Notes: generated by a model from the sequence alone, not told the origin. DNA of 64,000 nucleotides from Tenrec ecaudatus (GCF_050624435.1 NC_134545.1:83711563-83775562); one strand, 5' to 3'. Counted from the first letter of the stretch, positions 33,685 to 44,294 are shown. Translations and numbers: made by a program.

Positions 33685-33810
33685 GAACGTAGGTTCTGGA
33701 GTCTGACAGAGTCAAACCAATGTCCCATAAAAACCAACTGTTTGAGAGTAGGCAAGGAATTCTCTGATCTCTAGTTTCCTCACCAATAAAACAGTAATAA
33801 TAATACTTGT
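33685..33810 (+). repeat. MIR SINE, interrupted by AfroSINE
   Basis: GTAGGTTCTGGAGTCTGACA, TAGTTTCCTCACCAATAAAA and CAGTAATAATAATACTTG follow MIR. The next bases (TATCCA) recur after the AfroSINE at 34020. Confidence 0.75.
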
Positions 33811-33814
33811 ATCC

Positions 33815-34012
33815 AGAAGCCCTGGTGGCCTAGGTGGTGACCTGCTCAGCTGCTAGCTGCAACACAAGGTCAGCAGTTGGAAATCACCAGTGTTCTCCAG
33901 AGAACGAGGAGGCTTTCTGCTCTCCCAGAGTTACAATCTCAGAAACCCACAGGGGCAGCTGTACTCTGTCCTACAGGGTTGCTATGAATTGGAATCAATG
34001 ACATTCAGTGAG
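33815..34012 (+). repeat. AfroSINE
   Basis: AAGCCCTGGTGGCCTAGGTG, CTAGCTGCAACACAAGGTCA, ATCTCAGAAACCCACAGGGG and GGGTTGCTATGAATTGGAAT. Confidence 0.93.
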
Positions 34013-34042
34013 TAAGTGATATCCATAAGATTGCTTTAAGAA

Positions 34043-35255
34043 ACCCAGGGACAAGGGAACAACAAGTGATCTAAAATTGATGGCAAGGGGGGTGTAGAAG
34101 GCTTGGTAGGGATTGATCAAGGGCAATGTAACCAAGAGGAATTACTGAACCCCAAATGAAGGCTGAGCATGATAGTGGCACAAGAGGAAAGAACTAGGAG
34201 GCAAAGGACATTTATAGAGGTCTGAATACAGGCATGTACATATGTAAATATATTTATATATGATGATAAGGGTATAGATCTATGTACATATATTTATATG
34301 TTAAGTATTAAGGTAGCAGACAAACATGGAGCCTCTACTCAAGTACTCACTCAACCCAAGAATACTTTGTTCTATAACCCATCATTCTGTGATGTTCACC
34401 TTCCCGATATGATCACTGAAGATAAAGTGGGTGCATAAGCAAATGTGGTGAAGAAAGCTGATAGTGCCCAGCTATCAAAAGATATAGCATAGGGTCTTAG
34501 AGGCTTGAAGATAAACAAGTGGCCATCTTGCTGAGTAGCAAAAAAGTCCACATGGAAGAAGCACACCAGCCTGTGTGATCATGTGGTATTGATGGGATCA
34601 GATATCAGACATCAAAGATCCAGAGCAAAAAAAATCATATCAATGTGAATGAGGGGGAGTGCAGAGTAGAGACCCAAAGCCCTTCGGTAGATAATTGGAC
34701 ATCCCCTTACAGAAGGGTCACAAGGAAGAGACAAGCCAGTTAGGGTGCAGTATAGCATCAACAAAACATACAACTTTCCTCTAGTTCTTTAAAGCTTACT
34801 CCCCTCCCCCACTATCATGACCCCAATTCTACCTTACAAATCCAGCTTGACCAGAGCATGTACACTGATACAGGTAAAAGCTGGAAATACAGGGAGTCCA
34901 GGACAGATAAATCCCCCAGGAACAATAATGAAAGTAGCAATAGGAAGGGGAAAGTGGGGGAAACAAGGGGGAATCGATCACAATGATCTACATATAACTC
35001 CCTCCCAAGGGGATGGGCAATAGAAAAATGGGTGAAGGGAGACAGCTGTCAGTGTAAGACATGAAAAATTTTTTAATAAATTATCAAGGGTTCATGGGGG
35101 GCAGAGAGGAGATGAGCTGATACCAAAGGCTCAGGTGGAAAGGAAATGTTTTGAAAAGGATGATGGCAACATAAGTATAAATGTGCTTGAAACAATGGAT
35201 GTATTTATGGATTGTGATAAGAGCTGTACGAACCCCCCATAAAATTATTTTTTTA
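34043..35255 (+). repeat. LINE 3' end, about 1.2 kb
   Basis: Starts with ACCCAGGGACAAGGGAACAA, as in the longer copy at 57430, and ends CCCCCCATAAAATTATTTTT. The polyadenylation signal has decayed to CATAAA. The internal block on AAGAAAGCTGATAGTGCCCA is conserved among copies. Confidence 0.93.
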
Positions 35256-35285
35256 ATTTCTGTATGTAAAATAATCAACACCATG

Positions 35286-35410
35286 CATAGCAAAGGGTCT
35301 CGTGGCAGTGTGTGAACCATTGACTGCTCCTGAAAACTCAGCTGTGCGAGCCCACCAGCCGCTCCCTGGAAGCAAGAGGAGGGAATCGGCTTCCGTAAAG
35401 ATGTGCAGCT
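35286..35410 (+). repeat. AfroSINE head, partial
   Basis: GTCTCGTGGCAGTGTGTGAA, GCCCACCAGCCGCTCCCTGG, CGGCTTCCGTAAAGATGTGC. The tail is missing. Confidence 0.65.
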
Positions 35411-37639
35411 TCAGGAATGCCAGAGGCGGAGGGAGCGCTGAACCACTCATTTTAAAGGCGATTTAACCATGAAAAGAAAGGAAAAAGAAAATATTCTAAA
35501 CTTGATTGTAGTCATGAGTGTACAATTCTTGAACTGCAGGATCTGTCGATTATGTGCTAATAAAACTGCTTTAAGAAGATGTACGGCTTTTGAAACCCGA
35601 AGAGCATACCATGCTACTCAGCCCAAGAAAGCCCTATGAGAGGCATCGACTCAAGGGCGGTGGGTTCGCTCATCATCACAGAATAGCTGCTGGGACTACA
35701 GCCATCACACCTCCTTTCCAGGCAGACATAAGGCAGAGGAGCAAAGGGTAGCTCCCAGCTGAGCTATTCCTTCAAGCCCCAGCCAGCGGTTGCCACTTCT
35801 CTCTCACCACCCCCACCAGTGGGAAAAGACTGAGAACTGCAGTCTTTTGTCACCACAAACAAAAGCGGGCTCTATTTCTAAGAAAAGGGGGGGTGGAATA
35901 AAGGATGATTTGATAGGCAACCGGCACTCACTACCACAAAAGTAAACCAAATCTGGGTTTAAAGCCAGATCTCAGGCAACATAGTTGGATTTTCTGACAT
36001 TTCAGTTCTTCACCAGTAAATATTCATATAACAATCATGCCATGAAGCTGTTGAGGGGATTCAAGGAGATAAAATCGACAAGAGTAGCTATCACATAGTA
36101 GGTGTTCAATAAATGAAAATTGTGGTCATTCCATTGCTGAAAGTGCCGAGAGGGTATTCTGCGAAGGAGGAACAAAAGGAATAGGGAAATATTTGCAAGA
36201 CACTGTTCTAGGCTCAATCTTCTGTTTAGATTCTAGACTTCCAAGTAGCAAAGCTAACTGATTAAGTCATAAAAGTCACAATTTATAAAATAAGCTATCC
36301 TTCTGTCCTAGTCCCTAAGCTCACATGAATTCCCTGGATCTTCATTCATCATCATCATCATTCATCATCGGGGGAAACAAAGAAAGAAATCCCATTGCAG
36401 AGCAACAGCTTGCATGGCTGTTCTTGTTGAGAGCTGACAGTACCCATTAGGAAGGAGGAGGGAAACTTCCTCTCGTGCCAAGCCTTCCTCGTTCGTTCCT
36501 GCTACCAGAGAAGGTGACGGCACATACATGAGCCATCGCCCGGAAATGCCACAAGCAAATGGCACAGAGACCGGCAGGATGGAGCTGGAATTCTGCACCA
36601 GGAGCATCCCTCCTGACAAACACATTGGCGCTGGCAAAGCAGAGGGTCTCTTCTTCACCTGAGGGAAAGTACACTCAGCTACGAGAGAACCCTAAATTGC
36701 GAATAAAGCAATTTCTTACACCGTCACTAAACTCAGTGGTGCATTAGAAGACCCAAGAAAACAATTCTTGACTGGTAGGTTTAGGCCAGTCCTGAATGCG
36801 ATGCGTGGATGAACTTCATAAGTAAATATGAATGCCCAATGTACATAAGACAGAAGCATTTAATAATCTCCAGCTTTGTCCCATATGGGGCTACCCCGGG
36901 CTCTTTTCATTATGGGAAATCGAGCTATGACAAACGAAACCCAGGGGAGGCAGAAAATGTGCTCCTCCCCCTCTGAGACTGGCAAGTCACCAGGGGAGGC
37001 AGACTAAATACAGTCTATATTTGCATATTGCTGTCAGTGACGACCCTGAGTAAATAAAACAGACGTGACTTTCTTGAAATATCACATAGTCTCTCTGCGA
37101 AAAGCCACACTGGCACATATTTTGAGGCTGATGTCAGAGGAGACCCGGAGGCCATTCCTGGCATCTCAGACAGGAGCCACGATGGGGCTGTGCTCAGAGC
37201 CCGAGAGGGAGCGTCCCGGGAGCTAGGACCGGGTCTGCCTCTAATTGCCGCGTGGCTCTGGACACATCTCTTCGTCTCGCTGGGCCTCCGAGCCCTCATC
37301 TCTACAAACTAGCAAGTGGATTTTAAATTCGTCACTGCCCCCCTCCTCTCCTCCAAGATTCGGAATTTGTGGAAATCCCAGATCTGTCACAAAAGAAGCT
37401 GTGGGCCTCAGTGGGCAAGGGCTCAAATAAGGGGAGCAGTGAATGTATTAAATGGACTGAAGAAGGATCTGATATAGTATGATTTTAAGGGGACAAAAAC
37501 ACCCACAAAGTTTGGCCAGAGCAGAGTGTGGAGGGTTTTAAATGTCAGCGCATCCTGCGAAATATGCCCATGTTTATTTAATATCTGCACCCACCACCCG
37601 CCGACATCTAGCTTATCCCAATTCACAGTGATACTGTGG
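35411..37639. other. Intergenic sequence with MIR remnants
   Basis: MIR tails lie at about 36035-36125 (TCACATAGTAGGTGTTCAAT) and about 37215-37345 (TCGCTGGGCCTCCGAGCCCT). The remainder is unique-looking, moderately GC-rich around 36400-37430, and contains a (TCA)n at 36345-36370. No exon recognised. Confidence 0.5.
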
Positions 37640-37800
37640 ATACGGTAGAAATATTCCATAGGGTTGGGTTCCCAGGGCTGTGCATATTTACCAAGGAAAA
37701 CTGCCTCACCTTTCTCCCGAGGAGAGGTGAGTTAGAACCACTGATCTTTAGCCAGCAACCCAGCCCTTAACTCCCAGGACCCCAAGGCTCCTGATTGCAA
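37640..37800 (-). repeat. AfroSINE, diverged
   Basis: TTCCATAGGGTTGGGTTCCC, TCACCTTTCTCCCGAGGAG, AGAACCACTGATCTTTAGCC, reversed. Confidence 0.75.
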
Positions 37801-37814
37801 ATCAAGAACGCCTC

Positions 37815-37978
37815 AAATGTCCCACCGCGCTGCCATTGCGTCAGTGCTGACTCACAGCTCCCTGTGGGTTTCTGAGCCTGTCGCTGTGTCCAGGAGCGGA
37901 AAGCCCAGCCTGTCCCCTGAGGGGCTGCTGGTGGCATCGCAATCTAATGCGTAACCACGACATCACCAGGGCTTCAAG
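37815..37978 (-). repeat. AfroSINE
   Basis: GCTGCCATTGCGTCAGTGCT, CCTGTGGGTTTCTGAGCCTG, GAGGGGCTGCTGGTGGC, ACGACATCACCAGGGCTTC, reversed. Confidence 0.9.
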
Positions 37979-38299
37979 TTGTAGCTGTCCCAAGTTGTAG
38001 AGAAAAGGAACAAGCTGGGTACTTGAAATTCATATACAGTCCCCAAGTCTAATAATTACCTAATAATTATTTCAGCATCTCTTTCACTCCTTTCATCTGA
38101 GCAGTTAAACAATGAAATATTTCCTGCTTCCTTTTCCCAGACTCTGAGAACAGGGAAAAAGCCATGATTTGAGGCAAAGAACCTTTGACCGCCTCAGGTT
38201 CCCTTCCCTAGCACCCTTAAGTAACGCACCCGCCTGCTTCCTGGCACCTTGTTTCCTGGTTACCTGTGAGCACATCTGTCTTAAATAGCAAGTTCACAA
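37979..38299. other. Intergenic sequence between AfroSINEs, no feature recognised
   Basis: Nothing identifiable. Confidence 0.5.
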
Positions 38300-38465
38300 A
38301 ACCAAACTCACTGCCATCAGGTCGATTCTGACTCGCAGGGAGGCTGTAATTCTCTATGCAAGTAGGAAGCCTCGTCTTCCTCCCTCTGAGCGGCTGGTGT
38401 TTGCAAACTGCTGGCCTTGCGGTAGCAACTCAATATGTAACCCACGACACCGCCAGAGCTTCATC
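38300..38465 (-). repeat. AfroSINE
   Basis: ACTCACTGCCATCAGGTCGA, GTAGGAAGCCTCGTCTTCCT, AGCGGCTGGTGTTTGC, CACGACACCGCCAGAGCTTC, reversed. Confidence 0.92.
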
Positions 38466-38489
38466 TAGCAAGTTAGGCAATATAAAGTC

Positions 38490-38654
38490 GTTAAGATTGC
38501 CAATCTGCATTCAAATCCAAACTCCTATATTTACTAACTACTCTGTAAACGAGACCCTAAAACTCCCCAAGACTCAGTTTCTTTGTCTATTTAGTGGGAT
38601 TCCGTTCATTCCACCGAAGAGCATTGATTAAATATCTACTATATGTGGGGTCCA
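38490..38654 (+). repeat. MIR SINE
   Basis: CTGCATTCAAATCCAAACTC, AAGACTCAGTTTCTTTGTC, GCATTGATTAAATATCTACT follow the MIR order. Confidence 0.55.
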
Positions 38655-38735
38655 CTATGCCACCAAAGTAACCGTCCAGCAACCCACAGGGGAAGTTCTC
38701 TCCTGCCCGAGAGGGTCACTTTGAGTCAGAACTAT
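38655..38735 (+). repeat. AfroSINE tail fragment
   Basis: AACCCACAGGGGAAGTTCTC then GAGGGTCACTTTGAGTCAGA. Confidence 0.7.
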
Positions 38736-38744
38736 GAGAACAAA

Positions 38745-38945
38745 GCCCTGATGGCATAGCGGTTACATGTTGGGCTTCTAACCACAAGGTCAGCAGTTCA
38801 AAACCACCAGCTGCTCCACAGGAGGAAGATGAGGCTTTCTACGCCCCTAAAATTTTACCATCTTGGAAATCCTTGAGGGCAGTTCTCCTCGGTGCTCTAA
38901 GGGCCACTATTCATCACAGGGACTGGATGGCAGTGAGCTTGGTAG
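38745..38945 (+). repeat. AfroSINE
   Basis: AAGCCCTGATGGCATAGCGG, TTCTAACCACAAGGTCAGCA, AGGAAGATGAGGCTTTCTAC. Confidence 0.95.
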
Positions 38946-38959
38946 TGCGTGAAGGAAGA

Positions 38960-39170
38960 AGCCCTAGCGACATAATGGTCGAGCACTTGACTGGGAGTCC
39001 AAAGGTGGGCAGGTCAAACCCTCCAGCTGCTCTTTAGAAGAAAGATGTGGTAATCAGTTTTCAAGATTATTAGGTCCTGGAAGCCTGATGGGAAAGTTCT
39101 ATTCTGTCCTACGGGGTTGCTGTGAGGCCGAGTTGACTCAGTGGCAATGGGTGGTTTGTTTATGGGTTGT
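38960..39170 (+). repeat. AfroSINE
   Basis: AAGCCCTAGCGACATAATGG, CCTCCAGCTGCTCTTTAGAA, CCGAGTTGACTCAGTGGCAA. Confidence 0.9.
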
Positions 39171-39696
39171 GTGAGGAATAGTCCTAGATGCTGAGGGTAA
39201 ATGGTGAAAAAATAAAACATCTCTGCCTTTCATGGTGCTTCTCTTATCATGGGGGGCAGGTAATAAAAGGCAAACAAATAATTCCATGTCATAAAGAACA
39301 CAAAACAGGCCAGAGTGATAAAAAAAAAAAGTGTCTTAAACTGTGAGTCGCAACTGAACGTGGGGGGGGGTCCATGAAAAATTTGGGTATAGTAAGGGAG
39401 TTCTGACATGCAATGATCCAAAATTAATGCAAGATCAAATACATAATAAACCCTAGGTGTTTCTGGAAGCCCTTGCCCGTGCTGCAAACTTCTTAGGCAA
39501 AAGGGAGCTAAGGGGGAAACCTTTAAAAGCCCTGGTGCAGAATAAGAGACAGAGGGCAACAGGACACAGATGGTGAAAGAAGGCATCTTTTGAGGAGGAT
39601 CCATTTGAATTAGGCCAAGTCAGCACTCTGAAGACCTGGGAAATGTGTGTCCCAGACTGGAATCAGGGCAGTGCAAAGGCGTTAATGCAGCGGACA
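39171..39696. other. Intergenic sequence, no feature recognised
   Basis: Contains a (A)n run near 39320 and (G)n near 39361. No exon or element identified. Confidence 0.5.
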
Positions 39697-39704
39697 GCTT
39701 AGAC

Positions 39705-40556
39705 CAGGGGCGCTCACACGTTTCCAGCATGTGAGCGACTTATAAAATGATCAAGTCAAAGTGACCAACTACAAACATGCAAAACATATATTTTTATGTA
39801 TTTACTATATTTATTCATAAATGCATTGAGAATTCTTTGTATGGACAATGTATGTTTCTGGACTTTACATAGCACATGAGTCCAGATTGCACAACACAAC
39901 ACAATTAACTATGTACATTTTTGTCATGACCTGAGTGTACTCTGATGACTTGCACTGAATGGAACGAGCCAGGGCTGCACAGTCCGGACAGGAGCTGCGG
40001 ACAGCCAGCCTCAAGCACACTTCCGAATGATCATCAGTCCTGGCGGAACGGCACTTGGACTTAATCATCTGTATGTGGGGAAAGGCTGACGCACATAACG
40101 AAGTAGAGCCGAATAACGCAGTCAGGTAGGTAGCACTTTTTCTCGTGTTTGGGTCCTCTCCCTCTGCGAGTAAGTTCCAGAACTGTTCATGCGCTCCGGA
40201 CTTCAGCTGAATGTCAGCTTGTCGTGTCAAAATCTCCCAGTCGGTATGAAAGTGATACGTTTTTGTCTTCTTACTTGGTCCAGCTCCCCCACTCATTTTA
40301 ATACACTTTCTTACTTTTAAGAGGCAAAAAATAAGGTCTAAAAATCGGTGATAACTTAGCTTGTCAGTTCTGCTGCACTTAGCGCAGTTGTTTGCGCATG
40401 CGTTTGACGCCTAGGATTGCATCTGACTGACTGCGCTGTAGATCAATTAAGTAACGGGACTGATGATAGCTTTACGTCTACTTTAATGCCCTGTGATCTA
40501 CCCACACCACATTTGTGATCGACTAGTAGATCGCGACTGCGTACTGAGCACCCCTG
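39705..40556 (-). mobile_element. hAT-family transposon, internally deleted, 852 bp, perfect 8-bp TSD
   Basis: The left end CAGGGGCGCTCACACG and right end TACTGAGCACCCCTG form short terminal inverted repeats (CAGGGGYGCTCA). GCTTAGAC flanks it at 39697-39704 and 40557-40564. An 8-bp TSD and CAG...CTG ends are diagnostic of hAT. The interior holds a minus-strand open frame (39865-40296) with a hAT transposase start and end but no catalytic core. No copy of the same element is seen elsewhere in the window. Confidence 0.95.
39865..40296 (-). CDS. Fused N- and C-terminal remnant of a hAT transposase, 143 aa, open
   Basis: The frame begins MSGGAGPSKKTKTYHFHTDW, like the region just before the BED zinc finger of Charlie/GTF2IRD2-related hAT transposases. 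It then passes directly to TRQADIQLKSGAHEQFW, TYLTALFGSTSLCASAF and TDDHSEVCLRLAV, the C-terminal hAT dimerisation domain. The middle of a normal transposase (zinc finger, DDE catalytic core and insertion domain, several hundred residues) is absent. The junction is near residue 21 and keeps the frame, and there is no stop before residue 143. The last 15 or so residues (TKMYIVNCVVLCNLDSCAM region) may read into former 3' sequence. The product could not catalyse transposition. Whether it is transcribed is unknown. The host gene neighbourhood gives no promoter. Confidence 0.7.
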   Translation of the reverse strand: MSGGAGPSKKTKTYHFHTDWEILTRQADIQLKSGAHEQFWNLLAEGEDPNTRKSATYLTALFGSTSLCASAFPHIQMIKSKCRSARTDDHSEVCLRLAVRSSCPDCAALARSIQCKSSEYTQVMTKMYIVNCVVLCNLDSCAM

Positions 40557-40564
40557 GCTTAGAC

Positions 40565-40934
40565 TATGAGGAGAAGCCACACAGGGTCCTCTCTCTGCCT
40601 GGAGCGTGGGAGACCAGGGGAAAGTGGAGAGAGTTCAAGTTAGAGAGTGTGAATGTCGTCGGCAAGACACGACGGGCCTCGTGTTTCCGTTCATTACAAT
40701 CCTCTTCCGCCTTCTCCTGCTCTTTTCTTTCCGTTCTAAGGAAGCTGTGCTCTGGAAAAACGACTGGGGACGGAGGTCTCAGGAAGAGTAAGTGAACACG
40801 TTCTCGGGCCACGAAGAAAAGCATGCTCTGTTCTGTAAGAAATAGCTAGTGCCCGTCTGAGAAGCAGTAGCTTGTACTGTTACCGCTGGGAGCTCCGCGC
40901 CAGACTGCCTCAGTGCGGTTCTTGACCCCAGCTC
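40565..40934. other. Intergenic sequence, no feature recognised
   Basis: No repeat or exon identified. Confidence 0.5.
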
Positions 40935-41330
40935 TTTCTGGATGTGCAGAGTTAGGCAGATTGCTTACCTTTCTGTGCCTTCATCGGCCAGCCCTGACAC
41001 ACGAGACGAGCAACACCTACCTCACAAGTCAGGAAGATGAAGGGTTTAGCAAATGTAAAGCACTCAGAAGCCTTGGCAGCTTCGTGGCGACACTTTGGGC
41101 TGCTAATTGCAAGGTCAACCATTCAAACCACCGTCGGCTCCATGAGAGGAAGACCACCCTTTCGACTCCTGGAAAGAGTTCCAGTCTCAGAAACCCAGAG
41201 GGGCAGTTCTACCCTGTCCTAGAGGGTCGCCATGAGTCCCCATCAGCTGGATTGCAGTGAGGTGTGTTGTGTTGGGGAAGAGCACTAGTCCCTGACACAT
41301 GATGTAAGTGCTACGTGATACATACTGTTA
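40935..41330 (+). repeat. MIR SINE split by an AfroSINE
   Basis: The left arm reads TTGCTTACCTTTCTGTGCCT, ACACCTACCTCACAAGTC and AGCAAATGTAAAGCACTCAG. The right arm (from about 41276) reads AGCACTAGTCCCTGACACAT then GATGTAAGTGC. The MIR order is preserved across the gap. Confidence 0.78.
41066..41275 (+). repeat. AfroSINE nested in MIR
   Basis: TTGGGCTGCTAATTGCAAGG, AGTCTCAGAAACCCAGAGGG, GTCGCCATGAGTCCCCATCA. The AGCACT word on both sides may be part of its TSD. Confidence 0.92.
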
Positions 41331-41787
41331 CTATCTTTACTGTTACTATATTGATAAAGTACTCGACTTGGTACACTGTGAGGACATTCACAAAAGTATC
41401 CGACTTACTCTGCTATGTACACTGGGAACATCTGAGAAACATCTGTTTTAATGTTACTCTTTTCTTTTATAAAAGTATCATTTGTAAAACACAAGAAACC
41501 TGTAGCTGTTTCTCTGTCCTGTGAAAATAACCGGTAATGTCTCAAATTCTTAACTTATTGGACTGGTAATAGTATTTCAATTGTTCTCCATTTTCGGGGA
41601 AGTTTCTTTGTTAAGCCAGAACAACTTTGGAATTTTCCTTTTGTTCTGTTTATTATTAAGGCAGAGTAAATACTGTGACTGTTGGATTCTGTGTTGAAAA
41701 AAGTCTATCTCGTTTAAATGAAGATTGATAAACAGAAAGAGATTGAATAAAATCTGTGGATTATGGTAGTGAGTTAGGATCTTATTT
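41331..41787. other. Intergenic sequence, no feature recognised
   Basis: AT-rich; nothing identifiable. Confidence 0.5.
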
Positions 41788-41802
41788 AAAATGTAACAGA
41801 AA

Positions 41803-41916
41803 AGTGATTAGGGAAAAGAATGTACGGATGTGCTTTTTACAATTGATGTATGTATATGTATGGATTGTGATAAGAGTTGTATGAGCCCCTAATAAAATGT
41901 AAAAAAAAATAATAAT
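41803..41916 (+). mobile_element. Minimal LINE 3' end with 15-bp TSD
   Basis: About 95 bp of LINE terminus (GATTAGGGAAAAGAATGTAC ... GAGCCCCTAATAAAATG) plus an A-rich tail. It is flanked by AAAATGTAACAGAAA at 41788-41802 and 41917-41931. Confidence 0.92.
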
Positions 41917-41931
41917 AAAATGTAACAGAAA

Positions 41932-42354
41932 GTCATTTAAGTTTTAAGCAGAAGAATGAGGTAGTCTTGCTGAAAGTGTTTAGAAGTTCGTGTTGGCTAT
42001 GGGTGGAGAGGAGATCATTGAGGGATAAAGAGTACCAGCCTTGAGGGAGATCAAGAAGGTTCTGGGAGAAATTCCTGGGCTTGAGCTAGAGTCGTAGCCC
42101 AAGAAGTAGACTGGAATGGAATATATTCTGAAAGTTGAGCCAAAAAGACGAGCTGATAGATTAGACCTAGGGGGTGCGGAGAGAGAATAATAACACTACG
42201 TAAACTCATAGGCTTGTAGCCAGGATTATGTAAAACAGACTGTTAAGCAGCTTAACATTGCACTTGGCCTAACTAAACAATGGTGGCTGCAATTATTACA
42301 CATATTGTTTTCTTCTATATCCCTATGGAGCCATGCACCGTACTTTATAAATGG
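41932..42354. other. Intergenic sequence, no feature recognised
   Basis: Nothing identifiable. Confidence 0.5.
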
Positions 42355-42560
42355 AAAAACAAAACAAACCATGGGCCGAGTCAATTCCCACTCATGATGA
42401 CCTTATAGGACAGAGTAGAACTTTATGGGTTTCCAAGACTGTCAGCCTTCACAGAAGCAGAAAGCCTCATCTTTCTCCTAAGGAGCGGTTGGTGGGTTTA
42501 AACCAATGACCATGTAATGAGTAGCCCAGTAATTAACCCACTGAACTACCCAAGGCTTCT
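42355..42560 (-). repeat. AfroSINE
   Basis: CCGAGTCAATTCCCACTCAT, CAGAAAGCCTCATCTTTCTC, GGTTGGTGGGTTTAAACC, reversed. Confidence 0.92.
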
Positions 42561-42667
42561 TTTATAAATGTCAAGTGCCTAATAAATGGCTGTTTAGAAA
42601 GTATCCCTTAAATAACTTCAGATGTTTTTTTCCCGATTTTTACAGTTTTTTATTCAAAGTTATTTTA

Positions 42668-43688
42668 TTTTTTTTACATTTTATTAGGGGCTCATACAAC
42701 TCTTATCACAATCCATACATATACATACATCAATTGTATAAAGCACATCCGTATATTCTTTGCCCTAATCATTTTCAAAGCATTTGCTCTCCACTTAAGC
42801 CCTTTGCATCAGGTCCTCATTTTTCCCCTCCTTCCCCGCTCCCCCCTCCCTCATGAGCCCTTGATAATTTATAGATTGTTATTTTGACATATCTTGCCCT
42901 ATCCGGAGTCTCCCTTCCCCCACTTCTCTGCCGTCCCTCTCCCAGGGAGGAGGTCACATGTGGATCCATGTAATCAGTTCCCCCTTTCCAACCCACTCAC
43001 CCTCTACTCTCCCAGTAGCACCCCTCACACCCCTGGTCCTGAAGGTATCATCCACCCTGGATTCCCTGTGCCTCTAGCTCCCATATGCACCAGTGTACAA
43101 GCTCTGCCCTATCCAGTCCTGCAAGGCAGAATTTGGATCATGATAGTTGGGGGGAGAAAGTATCCAGGATTTGGGGGAAAGCTGTGTTCTTCATCGGTAC
43201 TACATCGCACCCTGACTGACCCATTTCCTCTCCTAAACCCCTCTGTGAGGGGATCTCCAGTGGCCGACAAATGGGCTTTGGGTCTCCACTCTGCACTTCC
43301 CCCTTCATTCACTATGGTATATATATATATTGCATGATGCCTTATACCTGGTCCCTTTGGCACCTCGTGATCGCACAGGCTGGTGTGCTTCTTCCATGTG
43401 GGTTTTGTTGCTTCTGAGCTAGATGGCCACTTGTTCACCTTCAATCCTTTAAGACCCCAGACACTATCTCTTTTGATAGCCAGGCACCATCAGCTTTCTT
43501 CACCACATTTGCTTATGCACCTGTTTGTCTTCGGCAATCGTATCATGGAGGTGTGCAGCCAATGATATGATTATTTTGTTCTTTGATGCCTGATAACTGA
43601 TCCCTTCAGGACCACGTGATCACACAGACTGGTGTGTTCTTCCATGTGGGCTTTGTTGCTTCTGAGCTAGATGGCCGCTTGTTTATTT
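42668..43688 (-). repeat. LINE 3' end with internal duplication
   Basis: On the minus strand it ends TATGAGCCCCTAATAAAATG and an A-rich tail. Two similar blocks occur at about 43330-43436 and about 43580-43686. Each ends at TTGCTTCTGAGCTAGATGGC. Confidence 0.92.
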
Positions 43689-43720
43689 TTTTAATAATGC
43701 TTTCATTCCCTTGAAAACTA

Positions 43721-44130
43721 CCATATATACTTGAATATAAGCTGACCCAAGTATAAGCCCAGGTACCTAATTATTACCTGGGAAACCAGAAAAACTGATT
43801 GACTGGAGTATAAGCCTGGGGTGGGAAACACAGGATGTAAATTAGAGACCAGAGGCGAGAGACTGAGTACAGCCACAGACACATCCTTACCAGTTCAGCT
43901 GTCAGCGTAAGTGAATCACTACAGGTGCTTCTGCAAATTGGAGCTGTCCATGTCATAGGACGGCTCTGATTGGTTAGATGTGAGTAAACAAACATTCAAA
44001 GCCCTGCAGTGTCAGTGGGACTTTGAATGAACAGCGGAGGAATGGTAATCACCCGTGAGATGTTACACCTCGCTGGGGTACCCCTGACCCGTGTATAAGC
44101 TGAACTCGGCTTATACACAAGTATATATGG
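43721..44130. mobile_element. Non-autonomous DNA transposon, about 410 bp, TATAAGC-type inverted ends
   Basis: The left end CCATATATACTTGAATATAA continues GCTGACCC. The right end CTTATACACAAGTATATATGG is its inverted match (CCATATATACTTGTGTATAAG). TA lies immediately outside both ends (43719-43720, 44131-44132). That would fit Tc1/mariner-type integration. No transposase is encoded. The open frame at 43774-43995 is incidental. Confidence 0.75.
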
Positions 44131-44294
44131 TAGTTAACATTTGATGACTTATTTTCCTCATCTTGGTACTAAATCATATAGTATGTGTGCATTCACAAAG
44201 TAAACTCAAGTCTTAAAAATCACAATTATTCAGTTCCCTCCACAGTGCCATGCACAAAGCTGGAAACTGTGGACGGAATAAAAGAGATGCCTCT

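Noticed and set aside
36345..36370. (TCA)n repeat and other short tandem words as a CRISPR-like array
   Set aside because: There are no regular spacers or repeats of CRISPR length, and the window is mammalian nuclear DNA.
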